Source: Ciborinia camelliae (taxonomy: Eukaryota; Ascomycota; Leotiomycetes; Helotiales; Sclerotiniaceae). Taken from it: a stretch of 64,000 nt of DNA. Both the position numbers and the translations under genes were made by a program. The notes below the pieces were generated by a model, which worked only from the letters and a program-made list of their open reading frames with translations, searched no databases and was not told where the DNA came from. Positions 1 through 10,266 of the stretch are shown piece after piece. The DNA lies in the NCBI GenBank assembly GCA_025890175.1, contig JANPYM010000016.1:220386-284385 (forward strand), written 5' to 3'. How positions within the stretch are numbered: position 1 is the first letter of the stretch; each line of letters starts with the position of its first letter.

Positions 1-123
1 GATACCAGCCTTTGGTGCAATGAGTCATTTTGTTGCTGGAGAAATTCTCCTCGGTTTCGATCACGTCAAATTGTTCAAACGCGGAAATACTATAATAGCA
101 TACTAACCTTTTGTCCAATCTAG

Positions 124-3100
124 GTTCTCAAGCATTGAAGGCCTTGAAGGAAGCTGGTGTAGCTTCTGTGCTCATCAACCCCAACATTGCTACTATCCAA
201 ACTGCTCACGTTCTTACCGACGAAGTCTACTATCTTCCAGTCACACCTGAATATGTTACATATGTTATCGAGCGGGAGAGACCTGACGGTATCTTCCTTA
301 CTTTTGGTGGTCAAACTGCTCTCAACCTTGGTGTACAAATGGAGCGTATGGGTATCTTTGAGAGATATGGAGTGAAGGTCTTGGGTACCAGCATCAAGAC
401 CCTCGAGACCAGTGAAGATAGAGATCTCTTCGCCAAGGCTCTTGGTGAGATTAATATTCCAATTGCTCAATCAGTCGCTGTAGCAACTGTGGACGAGGCA
501 TTGGAAGCTGCAAAGGGTATTGGTTACCCAATCATTGTCCGTGCTGCTTATGCTCTTGGTGGTCTCGGTTCTGGTTTTGCAAACAACGAGGAAGAACTCC
601 GCAACATGGCTTCTAGATCTTTGACTCTTTCACCTCAAATCTTGGTTGAGAAATCATTGAAGGGATGGAAGGAAGTTGAATATGAGGTTGTCAGAGATGC
701 CAGTAACAACTGTATCACTGTCTGCAACATGGAAAACTTCGATCCTCTTGGTATTCACACTGGTGATTCTATCGTCGTCGCCCCTAGTCAAACTTTGAGT
801 GACGAGGAATATCACATGCTTCGTTCAGCTGCTATCAAGATTGTCCGACACTTGGGTGTTGTTGGAGAATGTAACGTTCAGTACGCTTTACAACCCGATG
901 GATTGGACTACAGAGTTATTGAAGTTAACGCTCGTCTTTCTCGATCATCTGCTCTTGCCTCTAAAGCTACTGGATACCCCCTTGCGTATACTGCTGCCAA
1001 GATTGGTCTCGGTCACACTCTTCCCGAGCTACCAAACGCTGTTACCAAGACTACGACTGCAAACTTTGAGCCTTCCCTTGATTATATCGTCTCTAAGATT
1101 CCTAGATGGGATTTATCAAAGTTCCAGCATGTCAAGCGTGATATCGGCAGTGCCATGAAATCTGTTGGTGAAGTCATGGCTATTGGCAGAACATTCGAAG
1201 AATCTATCCAAAAGGCTATTCGTCAAGTTGACCCAAGATTTGTTGGTTTCCAAGGAGACAAATTCGATGACCTTGACTACGAACTCCAGAACCCTACTGA
1301 TCGCCGTTGGTTAGCTGTTGGGCAAGCCATGCTTCACGAGAACTATTCCGTTGATCGTGTTCATGACCTTACCAAGATTGACAAATGGTTTTTGTACAAG
1401 CTCCAGAACATTGTTGACTGTACTCGCGAACTCGAGGACATTGGAAGTCTTGATGGACTCCAGAAAGAAATTATCCAAAAGGCAAAGAAGTTGGGTTTCT
1501 CCGACAAACAAATCGCCAATGCTGTTAAATCCACCGAGGATGAAGTTCGAGCTCGCAGAAAGAGCTTTGGCATTACTCCATTTGTTAAGAGAATTGATAC
1601 TCTTGCCGCCGAGTTCCCTGCCAGTACTAACTACCTGGTGAGCCCATTCATTTCATTTCCGTTGTCATTCCCGATGTTCCCCTGATTCTTTTGGTTAAGC
1701 CACGTTGGATGTTCATTGATGTTTGGATATCCAACTATATTTTTCTGTTTAATGTTTCCTGAATAACCAATCTATTTGCATTTATGCTTCCTGTATGAAT
1801 GTCAAAGTATGATTGGATGTTTAATTCTATTGGGACTACACTCTATTGGGATATTCAACTCTATTTGGAAGTCCAGATTCATTTGAATGTCCAAATTTGT
1901 TTGAATGTCCAGCTTCGTTTTGAATACTTCATAATGTTTGGATGTTCAAGACGATTTGAATGTCTACTTCAAATTTGAATGTACAATTTTGTTTCGATTT
2001 TCAACTGGGTAACTTTGTTGAAAGACATTTGCTACCTCCCCAACTTCTAACTCTGTTTGGATGTTTCAACTATGTAGATTTGTGTGAAGACATTTGCTAA
2101 CTCCTCAATGTTCTAGTACACAACATACAACGCAACCACTCATGATGTAACCTTTGAAGATAATGGAACCATTATCTTGGGAAGTGGTGTGTACAGAATT
2201 GGTAGCTCGGTTGAGTTCGATTGGTGTGCTGTCAGTGCAACTCTTGCCCTGAAAGAGATGGGCAAGAAGACTGTTATGATCAACGTAAGTCAGACTTCCA
2301 GAAACATTTTAACACAGCTAACTTATTGATTCCAGTACAATCCGGAAACCTATGTTGTTACCCCCAATCGTCCTTCTTGATAATCAATTACTGACAATTT
2401 TGTAGTCTACTGATTTCGATACCGCCGACAAACTCTACTTTGAAGAATTATCCTACGAGCGTGTCATGGACATCTACGAACTTGAGGCTGCTACTGGTGT
2501 TGTTGTCTCTGTAGGTGGCCAATTGCCACAAAACATTGCTCTTCGTTTGCAAGAGACAGGCGGGGCCAAGATCTTAGGTACAGATCCTAAGGATATCGAC
2601 AAGGCAGAAGACAGACAAAAGTTCTCGGCAATCTTGGACAGCATTGGAGTTGATCAACCAGCCTGGAAGGAACTTACCTCAGTTGCAGATGCCGAGGCAT
2701 TTGCGGAGGAAGTTAGTTATCCAGTACTCGTTAGACCTTCCTATGTTTTATCCGGAGCTGCCATGACTGTCATCCGAAGCAAGGATGAGCTTAAGGAGAA
2801 ACTCGAAGCTGCCAGCAATGTTTCCCCTGACCACCCAGTTGTCATTACCAAATTCATCGAAGGTGCCGAAGAAATTGATGTCGATGGTGTCGGATCTAAC
2901 GGTAAACTCATCCTCCACGCTGTTAGTGAGCACGTTGAGCAAGCTGGTGTCCACTCGGGCGATGCCACTCTTGTTCTCCCCCCTGCTTCTCTCGACCAAA
3001 CCACAATGGACCGTGTCAAGGAGATTGCTGAAAAGGTTGCCAAGGCTTGGAGCATCACCGGTCCTTTCAACATGCAAATCATCAAGGCTGAGGACCCTGC

Positions 3101-3923
3101 GGGAGGTCTCCCACAATTGAAGGTTATCGAATGTAACTTGCGTGCATCCCGTTCCTTCCCATTCGTCAGCAAGGTTCTTGGTGTCAACTTCATTGATGTC
3201 GCTACAAAGGCTCTTGTAGGCCAGAATGTCCCTGAACCTACCGATCTCATGGCCATCAAGCGTGATTACCTTGCCACCAAGGTTCCTCAATTCTCATGGA
3301 CTCGTCTTGCTGGTGCCGATCCATTCTTGGGTGTCGAAATGTCCAGTACTGGTGAGATTGCTTGCTTCGGTAAGGATCTCGTCGAGGCTTACTGGGCTTC
3401 TCTTCAATCAACTATGAATTTCCGTATGCCAGAACCAGGAGAGGGTCTTCTTTTCGGTGGTGATGTCTCTAAGGCATCCCTTACCAAGATTGTCGACTAT
3501 CTGTCCCCATTGGGCTACAAACTCTACGCTGCCGAACCTGAAGTCAAGAAATTCTTGGAATCGACTGCTAAGGGTAACGTCAGTGTTGAGGTTATTGAAT
3601 TCCCCAAGGAGGACAAGAGAGCTTTGAGAGAAGTTTTCAAGAAGTACGATATCCGTGGTGTCTTCAATCTTGCGCTCGCTAGAGGTAAGACCGTTCAGGA
3701 TACCGACTATGTCATGCGCCGAAACGCCGTCGACTTCGGTGTTCCTCTCTTCATGGAGCCAAAGGTAAGAAACATTTCTCGATTCCTCGTAGATCTTTTG
3801 CTAATTATTCCTTAGACTGCCGAGCTCTTTGCCCAATGTATGAATGAGAAGCTTCCTCGCAAGGAAGGTATTCCAGGAGAAGTTCGCAGGTGGTCTGATT
3901 TCATCGGTGGCAAGCCATTGTAA
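124..3923 (+). CDS. CPA2: Carbamoyl-phosphate synthase, arginine-specific, large subunit (5' partial)
   Basis: Makes carbamoyl phosphate from bicarbonate, ATP and glutamine-derived ammonia for arginine synthesis. The window opens inside an intron; the first visible exon starts at 124 after TAG, with the Gly codon split, and reads [12 protein letters not shown]. Exons: 124-1637, 2117-2284, 2336-2353, 2406-3764, 3816-3923. Seen: the first ATP-grasp half with [15 protein letters not shown], an oligomerisation region, the second ATP-grasp half with [14 protein letters not shown], and a C-terminal MGS-like domain (from about [14 protein letters not shown]) ending in IGGKPL. No aspartate transcarbamoylase domain follows, which separates it from the pyrimidine-pathway URA2 fusion. 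Exon 3 is only 18 nt (YNPETY) and restores the conserved MINYNPETYSTDFD stretch. The 479-nt intron 1638-2116 is filled with degenerate repeats. The N-terminal coding exon(s) lie outside the window. Confidence 0.95.
1638..2116 (+). repeat. Long intron of CPA2 built from degenerate repeats
   Basis: A 479-nt intron, about eight times the usual length here. From about 1800 it contains many variants of a 12-15 nt unit resembling TTTGAATGTCCA or TTTGGATGTTCAA. Near the 3' end a segment beginning GACATTTGCTA occurs twice (near 2023 and near 2088). Only the second copy ends in a usable TTCTAG acceptor. Confidence 0.75.
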
Positions 3924-5412
3924 ACTGATTTTTTTAATGAACAAACACATATGGTCTCATACCTACTTATGTATCTATCTAGCGTAGGGAAGCCAATAGT
4001 AATTATGATTTGAACTCAAGATGTATTCCCCAGTGATTCATTCATCGTTCCTAATCCTCACCCTGACTTTGTTCTCTCTCATGCAAAAGGAAGACCGAAC
4101 GTGATATAGGCCGAAAAAGATATTTCAATGTCGATGAAAATTTTTCATCGAGATTCGAGACTATACATGGCTCCTCATTTGGAGCGAGAAGATGAATATG
4201 AATATGAACTTGAATATAAATATGAATCAAAAGATCATATAATACGAGTCAACTTTATTTAGCATTGGTTTGGAATGTTCGATTTGATTTGATTCGATTC
4301 GATTCGATCTAGAATAGAATAATGGAATGTAATGTTAATGAAATGTTGGGTGGCTAGTTAGTATAGGTAGGTAGGTAGGGTAGGTAGGGAGGTAGGTAGC
4401 GTAGCTGAAAATGTTGATGTGGATTTAGTAAGGGAAAGGGGGAAGGAGGGAGGTATAATGATGATATTGATATGTATCAGGGGGGTGTTAAGTAGGTATA
4501 ATGATGATGATGTGTATGTCATGATTGATACATTATCTACCTACCTAGTCTCGAATCATACATGCATGATATATGTACCTATGAATGTATGAATGAATGA
4601 ATGGATGACTTTGATAGTACGTAGGTACGTAGGTAGTAAATGAGTAAATGCTCATTAAGTAATAGGTACCTATGTATGTACCTATATATATATTATTTGT
4701 GCTATTATGGTTATAGTGATATTATATTAACTACCTGGGTTTTGGTAGGTATGATAAAAGAATAGAACAGTCTAATTAATAACTTTCATCCAAGTTTCCT
4801 TTCGTTTTTTTATGGTGGATGGATGGATGGTGAGAAGATAGATGGTGAGAAGATTAGATGTGATGTGATGAATCGGGGTTCTTTATGTTATGTTTATTTG
4901 GGATTTTTGGAGGAGGGGTTGAGAGGATTTGGGATTGTTATAGGATTGTTTTGGGCGGGCGGATTTATATATGGGTATTTTCGGGTTAAAAGTATAGGTA
5001 TTCTTTTATTCTCTGTAGGTATATATATATATATATATGTATGTATATATGTATATATATATATATATATAGGTATGTGTGTATATAATTGATGTCTATA
5101 GCAAGTTACAAACGAGCTTGACCTGATATGATGGAACGGAACAGGAGATTTTAATTTAGAGAGGAGGAAGGAGGAAGGAATTGTTCTAAAACGTGCAGAG
5201 GGTGTTTGGTTTGTTCCTATTCATACCTACCTATTTTATCACTTACCGGTGGTAGATGGAGTCTCTCGCTTACTGCGTACATAAAAGAGGGTGCTTTTTC
5301 TTCGGTTATGTGGGGTAGGTACTTGGCCAAAAACTTCCGCCCAAAAAAAAGATGAATTGACTGTAACGCATTGGAGGCCAAATCCAGAGGGAAAAAAATA
5401 GCAAAAAGAATG
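3924..5412. other. Intergenic, gene-free, simple repeats
   Basis: No supported gene. It holds GATTC-type repeats near 4275-4310, GTAG/GGTAGGTA runs near 4361-4399 and 4611-4635, GATG runs near 4500-4515, and a (TA)n/(GTATA)n tract near 5020-5071. Reading frames here are low-complexity and lack family motifs. Confidence 0.7.
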
Positions 5413-5510
5413 TGGAGGACTTGGGAATCGAACCCAAGACCTTTCCTAATGTACTGACTAGCTAGCTAGTGATGTGCGAAAGGAATGTTATACCCCTAAA
5501 CCAGACCCCC
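5413..5510 (-). tRNA. tRNA-Ala (anticodon CGC) with a 26-nt intron
   Basis: On the minus strand, exon 1 is 5510-5475, the intron is 5474-5449 and exon 2 is 5448-5413. The acceptor stem is GGGGGTC/GTCCTCC with discriminator A. It contains G3:U70, the classical alanine identity pair, and one apparent T6:T67 mismatch. The D-arm has a GTT/AAC stem. The anticodon stem TTCCT/AGGAA encloses a loop reading TTCGCA|intron|T, so positions 34-36 are CGC. The T-arm is TTGGG-TTCGATT-CCCAA. The intron sits at the canonical 37/38 position and holds a CTAGCTAGCTAG repeat. A short T run follows at the 5' side only, so the pol III terminator was not placed. Confidence 0.85.
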
Positions 5511-6036
5511 TTTTTGATTGATGTGTGAGGTGCTATAATTTGGAATGTATGGCTTTGGTGGGAGGTGGATCACGTTGGGGGATACACATCATGCAGAATG
5601 GTTCGGCACTGGAAAATCATTCTTCCGAAGATTCATGGTTCCTTTTTTACAGGATATAACAGTTGTGTAAGGTTATGTCTTTATAATGTCACAGATTTCC
5701 AGAGCATTAATATGTACTAAATAATCTTCATTAAAAAACTAATACCTATTCGAGGCTTTGATTTGCTTTTGGTTGTTCGAATTCGAAAACATGGGCTGCG
5801 GATTGAAGCCCGTCCCATGGATAAGCTTCATAGCCTATGATTGATCACGTGTCTAAGCTTACAACTCCAACCACCCTTTCCTTTCTTCTCCCTTATCTTA
5901 GCGCCGTCTAGCTATCAATGGAATGAATTTCTCCAAGCTCCCTAATTTTTTTACAGACCATATATGACTTCTTGTACAGATATTCATTACCAGTAACTCT
6001 TAAGGTATTGCCTCAAATCTAGGTATTACCATAGAT
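5511..6036. promoter_or_regulatory. Upstream region of the RRM/acidic protein gene
   Basis: No gene seen. It contains a CACGTG E-box at 5846-5851, about 190 nt before the next start codon, and pyrimidine-rich stretches around 5870-5960 typical of fungal promoters. The function of the E-box is unproven. Confidence 0.35.
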
Positions 6037-7902
6037 ATGTCCTCAACTTCAGAATTCACAAGGTTACACATAACCCCACTTAATCCCAACCTCCTCACTA
6101 CCATAATACCTCCGTCAATCCTCCCCAATGCGAAGAACATCTCCTACCATACCCTCGAAACCTTCCCGGACAAAGCTTACGGCTTCGTCGAACTTCCCAC
6201 CATGGACGCCGAAAAGTTAAAAAAGAAACTCCACGGTTCTATATTGAAAGGTTCAAAGATTCGTATCGAAACAGCCAGACCAGCGAAAGATTTAAGCCCA
6301 GTAGACGAGCCAGAAGAAGCCCCCAAACGACAAAGAGAGAAGAAAGACCCAAGCAAAAAGCGCAAACGGGGAGAGGAAACTATACCCGCTGCCGTAATTG
6401 GAGATAGGAAAGTTAAGAGAGGTTGGACTACAACTGCTGCGGATTTGAACAAGGCCAAGAGGGAATCGAAGGAACTTAAGAATGTTGTCAAGTCGAAATA
6501 TACTACAAATGAGGAGTGTTTGTTCAAGACAATCTTACCGCCAAACATTGCTGCACACACCAAGGCTGCGAGTGGTGATAAATCGAGTAGGAAGAGCAAG
6601 AAGGGTAGAGGTACTATTGTGCATGAGTTTGCTAAGAGTACAAAGTATGCCACCTTCTTAAGAACTAGTACTGGGGGGGCGAAAGTGAAGACCGCAGTGG
6701 AGTTTGTGGATGGGAAGGGATGGGTAGATGAAGATGGCAATGTAGTGGAAGAAGTGGTGAAAAAGACACGGAAGAACCAGGAATCACAAAAGGTCAAGAA
6801 GCCCTCCCAGGAAGAAGCAATGGACATAGTTAGTGGCAGTGCTTCAGAACAAGACAATTCTTCAGAAGAAGAATCTTCTTCGGATGAATCTGATTTTGAG
6901 GAGCGAGTGATGAAGAAAGTGAAGAAGGCAGCGGAAGTTGAGAGCAGCAGCTCATCAGACTCGGAGAGTTCTGCTGATGAAGACGAGTACATCAAGCCAC
7001 AACCGATACATGAAAACCATGTGCAGACAGAAACAGCCAAAGCTGTTGAAGTTCCAATCGAGACAGAGAATTCTTCAGATGGAGAAAGCTCATCGGAGGA
7101 GGAGGTGCCACATGTCGATTCAGACCAGCCAAAGATTTCTGAAGCTGAAGCTGAATCGGAGGATGATGCATCATCATCAGACTCTGACACATCATCGGAT
7201 TCTGAGTCGTCGGATTCCTCAGACGATTCCTCAGAAGGCGAAGACGCATCGTCTATCGCAGCCTCCCTTGAAAACCCCATCACATCCACACCATCAACCA
7301 TGCCACCGCGAACCTCGCACATGACCCCAGAAGCTAAAACCGCCAGACCTCAGTCATCCTCTGGCCTGAGCATCAAGATACCCTCCCCCATCGTTCATGA
7401 AACGTCCATCCCCACAGAGGTTCATCCCCTCGAAGCGCTCTATAAACGTCCCAAACCTAACACGGACTCCAAATCCGACGAGCCAAAACCCGAAACCAAG
7501 TCAACCGCCTTCAGTTTCTTTGGCGCTGATGACGAAGACTCCGATATTGGCGAGGAACCCAGTCAAATCCCCCTCACACCCTTCACTCAACGCGATATGG
7601 AATATCGCGGTGTGCGAAGTGCCGCCCCGACACCTGATACGGCCCATGTCAATAAAAGATTTGTCTGGCCGGGCGTCAACGACGACGAAGAAGATTACGA
7701 AGGCCATTCCCCCACGCCGAAGGAGTCGACGGGCGGGAAAATCATCTTCAAGGAAAAGGACGCGGAGGTGGCGCCCGAGAGCGATTTCCAGAAATGGTTC
7801 TATGAGCATCGGGGAGAGAATACGAGAGGCTGGAAGAAGCGGAGAAAGGCTGTGGCTAAGGAACAGAGGCATCGGGAGAATAAGAAGAGGAGTCGTGTTT
7901 AG
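6037..7902 (+). CDS. RRM-type, acidic Ser-rich, probably nucleolar protein
   Basis: Single exon, 621 aa. Residues about 9-86 look like one RRM-type fold (LHITPLNPNL at the start, GFVELPT near residue 50, IRIETARPA at the end). A Lys/Arg-rich segment (about 95-210) follows, then a long Ser/Asp/Glu tract (about 265-410) resembling SRP40/nucleolin-type acidic regions. The tail is conserved-looking and basic: SDFQKWFYEHRGENTRGWKK to the C-terminus. A leading RRM, acidic Ser patches and a basic tail suggest a nucleolar ribosome-biogenesis role, possibly NOL8/Nop8-like, but this is inference from composition. The antisense open frames come from the Ser/Asp-rich codons and are not genes. Confidence 0.85.
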   Translation: MSSTSEFTRLHITPLNPNLLTTIIPPSILPNAKNISYHTLETFPDKAYGFVELPTMDAEKLKKKLHGSILKGSKIRIETARPAKDLSPVDEPEEAPKRQREKKDPSKKRKRGEETIPAAVIGDRKVKRGWTTTAADLNKAKRESKELKNVVKSKYTTNEECLFKTILPPNIAAHTKAASGDKSSRKSKKGRGTIVHEFAKSTKYATFLRTSTGGAKVKTAVEFVDGKGWVDEDGNVVEEVVKKTRKNQESQKVKKPSQEEAMDIVSGSASEQDNSSEEESSSDESDFEERVMKKVKKAAEVESSSSSDSESSADEDEYIKPQPIHENHVQTETAKAVEVPIETENSSDGESSSEEEVPHVDSDQPKISEAEAESEDDASSSDSDTSSDSESSDSSDDSSEGEDASSIAASLENPITSTPSTMPPRTSHMTPEAKTARPQSSSGLSIKIPSPIVHETSIPTEVHPLEALYKRPKPNTDSKSDEPKPETKSTAFSFFGADDEDSDIGEEPSQIPLTPFTQRDMEYRGVRSAAPTPDTAHVNKRFVWPGVNDDEEDYEGHSPTPKESTGGKIIFKEKDAEVAPESDFQKWFYEHRGENTRGWKKRRKAVAKEQRHRENKKRSRV

Positions 7903-8153
7903 TTTGGTTTGGGGGGTTTCTTGCCTTGCCTTGCCTTGCCCTTGGGGACTTTGTATTTATTTACGTACGTACATACGTACCTACCTACCTAGTCGTGCAT
8001 GAATCTCCTTGGTCATATACATAGGTACCTTACATACATAATGAATGAATCGTCAATCGTCGAATTTTGAATCTTGAATCTCTCATCCTGTCTGTATGTT
8101 AAAGTTGGTCTTGGTCTTGGTCTTGGTATATCTATATCTATATCTATATCTTC

Positions 8154-8400
8154 TTAGGTAGGTAGGTAGTAAGTAGGTAGTAAGTAGGTAGTAAGTAGGT
8201 AGTAAGTAGGTAGTAAGTAGGTAGTAAGTAGGTAGTAAGTAGGTAGTAAGTAGGTAGTAAGTAGGTAGTAAGTAGTAGGTAGGAAGTAGTAGGTAGGAAG
8301 TAGTAGGTAGGAAGTAGTAGGTAGGAAGTAGTAGGTAGGAAGTAGTAGGTAGGAAGTAGTAGGTAGGAAGTAGTATGTAGGAAGTAGTAGGTAGGAAGTA
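8154..8400. repeat. Two adjoining minisatellites
   Basis: From about 8156 to 8272, roughly ten copies of an 11-nt unit GTAGGTAGTAA. It passes directly into about nine copies of a 14-nt unit GTAGGAAGTAGTAG up to about 8400. Both derive from GTAG/GTAGG building blocks, suggesting one evolved from the other. Confidence 0.9.
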
Positions 8401-8895
8401 TATAGTATAATACCCAACTACATTTTGATCGTTATTATATTATTCATGTTAATGTTCATGTTCATGTTCATGTTAATGTTAATGTCACAGTTAAAAACAT
8501 CACAGCAGCACATCACAGCACATCACAGCAGCACATCACAGCAGCACATCACATCAATCACAGAACAGAACAACCCCAAAATGGCGAAAAACGGAAACGG
8601 AAACGGAAACCCCAAGGCATGTTTTTTTGGGGGTTGGTGGGTGGGTGGGTACCTAGGTATGTAAAAAGTTCATAGTTCATAAAAACTCCCTCGCTTGTTT
8701 GCTTGCTACCTTGCTGCTACCTTGCTTGCTATTGCATCAATACTTTTATTTTGGTTTCTTTTGGGTAAAGAAAATAGGAAAGGAAAAGAAAGGAAATACA
8801 ATGGCTTGCTTGAATGAATCAATGAAACTACTCTTCCCCATTAAACTCTGCTCATCTCTCCATCTCAGCATCTCAGCATCTCAGCATCGCATCAA

Positions 8896-8952
8896 GTTGC
8901 TGGTTGCTGGTTGCTGGTTGCTGGTTGCTGGTTGCTGGTTGCTGGTTGCTGG
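8896..8952. repeat. Heptamer tandem repeat (GTTGCTG)n
   Basis: About eight perfect copies of the 7-nt unit GTTGCTG. The unit is not a multiple of three, so open frames across it on either strand cycle through a repeated peptide and are not evidence of coding. Confidence 0.95.
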
Positions 8953-10266
8953 ATAGCAATGATATCCTTCCTCCTCCGCATTATATGAGTATGAGTATGG
9001 GTTTTATCTCTTCCCCTTTCTTTCTCTCCCCCTTTCTTTCTTCCTTTCTTTCTTCCTTCCTCCCTTACTTCCCTCCTCTCTTCAATATTCTTCGATTTTC
9101 TTTGCTGATTCAATAAGGTAAGTAAGTAAGTGCATGCATGTGTATTTATGTGCACCATTTTCAAATCTGTAACGACGGGATGGGATTGTTGTGCTGCACT
9201 GTACTGCTGCACTGTACTGCTGGACTGTACTGCTGGACTGTACTGGACTGGACTGTTAACAGTAGGTACTGTCATGTGTGTATATAAGTAAACCGTTTGG
9301 ACTTGTTTTGAGTGTGTGTGTGTGTGTGGGTGTTTCGCTGTGTCTTTGTCTTTGTTTGGTATGATATTCCATCATATCATATGAAGCGTGCCGTGCAGAT
9401 AGTATGTGCAGTGCAGATAGTATAGTATAGTATAGTATCGTTCATCGCATCGCATCGCACCGCATCATATTGTATTATTTGTATTCATGTCTCTCGAATG
9501 GAATGGAACAGAATATGTATAATATGATCGGATAGAATAGAATAGTACCTATGTACACTTCATCATCATCCAGCATGTAAAGACCAGGTGTTATTTTTTG
9601 TTCTCTCCTCTTTTTGGAACGAGTGAGTGAAGTGAATGAATGAAAATGTAAGTGAAACTGAAAGTGAAACGCCTTCCCAAAGCTGTATCCTGAAGAACCA
9701 ACGAACTTGAAGGGGAAATTCCAAATGAATGTCTTGTGCTTTTGTGTCTCTGTCTCTGCCATCCGATCGATCACTAGTGGTAATCATATCCGCGCCCAGC
9801 CTTTTTGTAATAGCAAATCGTAAAGATCGGATTTTGGTAACTTTTTGTTTTGTTTTGATTTTTGGGGGGTTTTGTTTTGTTTTGTTTTGTTTTGCCCAAA
9901 GCCCGAGTGCCAATCGCGCAGAATGAATGGAAAGTAAAAAACTCCGAATAACTCCAGGTGTAAGGAAAAGTAAACCCCAGGTGGTGTCAAAGAAATAGTC
10001 GTACAGGGTATTGAGTGGGTATTCAAACAGTGGGTTGAGGTTGTTGAGGTGGTCCGATATAGAATTCTTCTCTGTCTTTCATCTGTTCCTTGGCCAGGGG
10101 TACAGTGCGAGATGAAAGAGGGAGATGAAAGGTACCTTGGATGAGATGATGGTGAGAATAAAGGTAGGTTGGAGGAAATGTAAAGAATTGTGGTATTTTA
10201 GATGACTGTTCGTCCCCTAGATGAAATCCAGGTGACTATGAAGTTCGGAGAGAAGATTTAGGAAGA

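Larger units (their letters stand above)
7903..10266. other. Gene-free region rich in minisatellites
   Basis: About 2.4 kb with no supported gene. It carries several tandem arrays listed separately, an (ATGTTC)n tract near 8444-8486, ACATCACAGCAGC repeats near 8505-8560, a CTGCACTGTA-type repeat near 9190-9260, (TG)n near 9310-9327 and (TTTTG)n near 9845-9895. Open frames are repeat-coded. Confidence 0.7.

Noticed and set aside
2741..3290. Two overlapping antisense frames (172 and 180 codons) in CPA2
   Set aside because: They lie fully inside a highly conserved exon of the sense gene and have no recognisable motifs.
6177..7322. Long antisense open frame (381 codons) opposite the RRM/acidic protein
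   Set aside because: It mirrors the Ser/Asp/Glu codon repeats of the sense gene, giving Ser/Phe-rich text with no family features.
8154..8417. Open frame of 87 codons on the minus strand
   Set aside because: It is entirely encoded by the GTAG minisatellites, giving a monotonous Leu/Pro/Thr/Tyr peptide.
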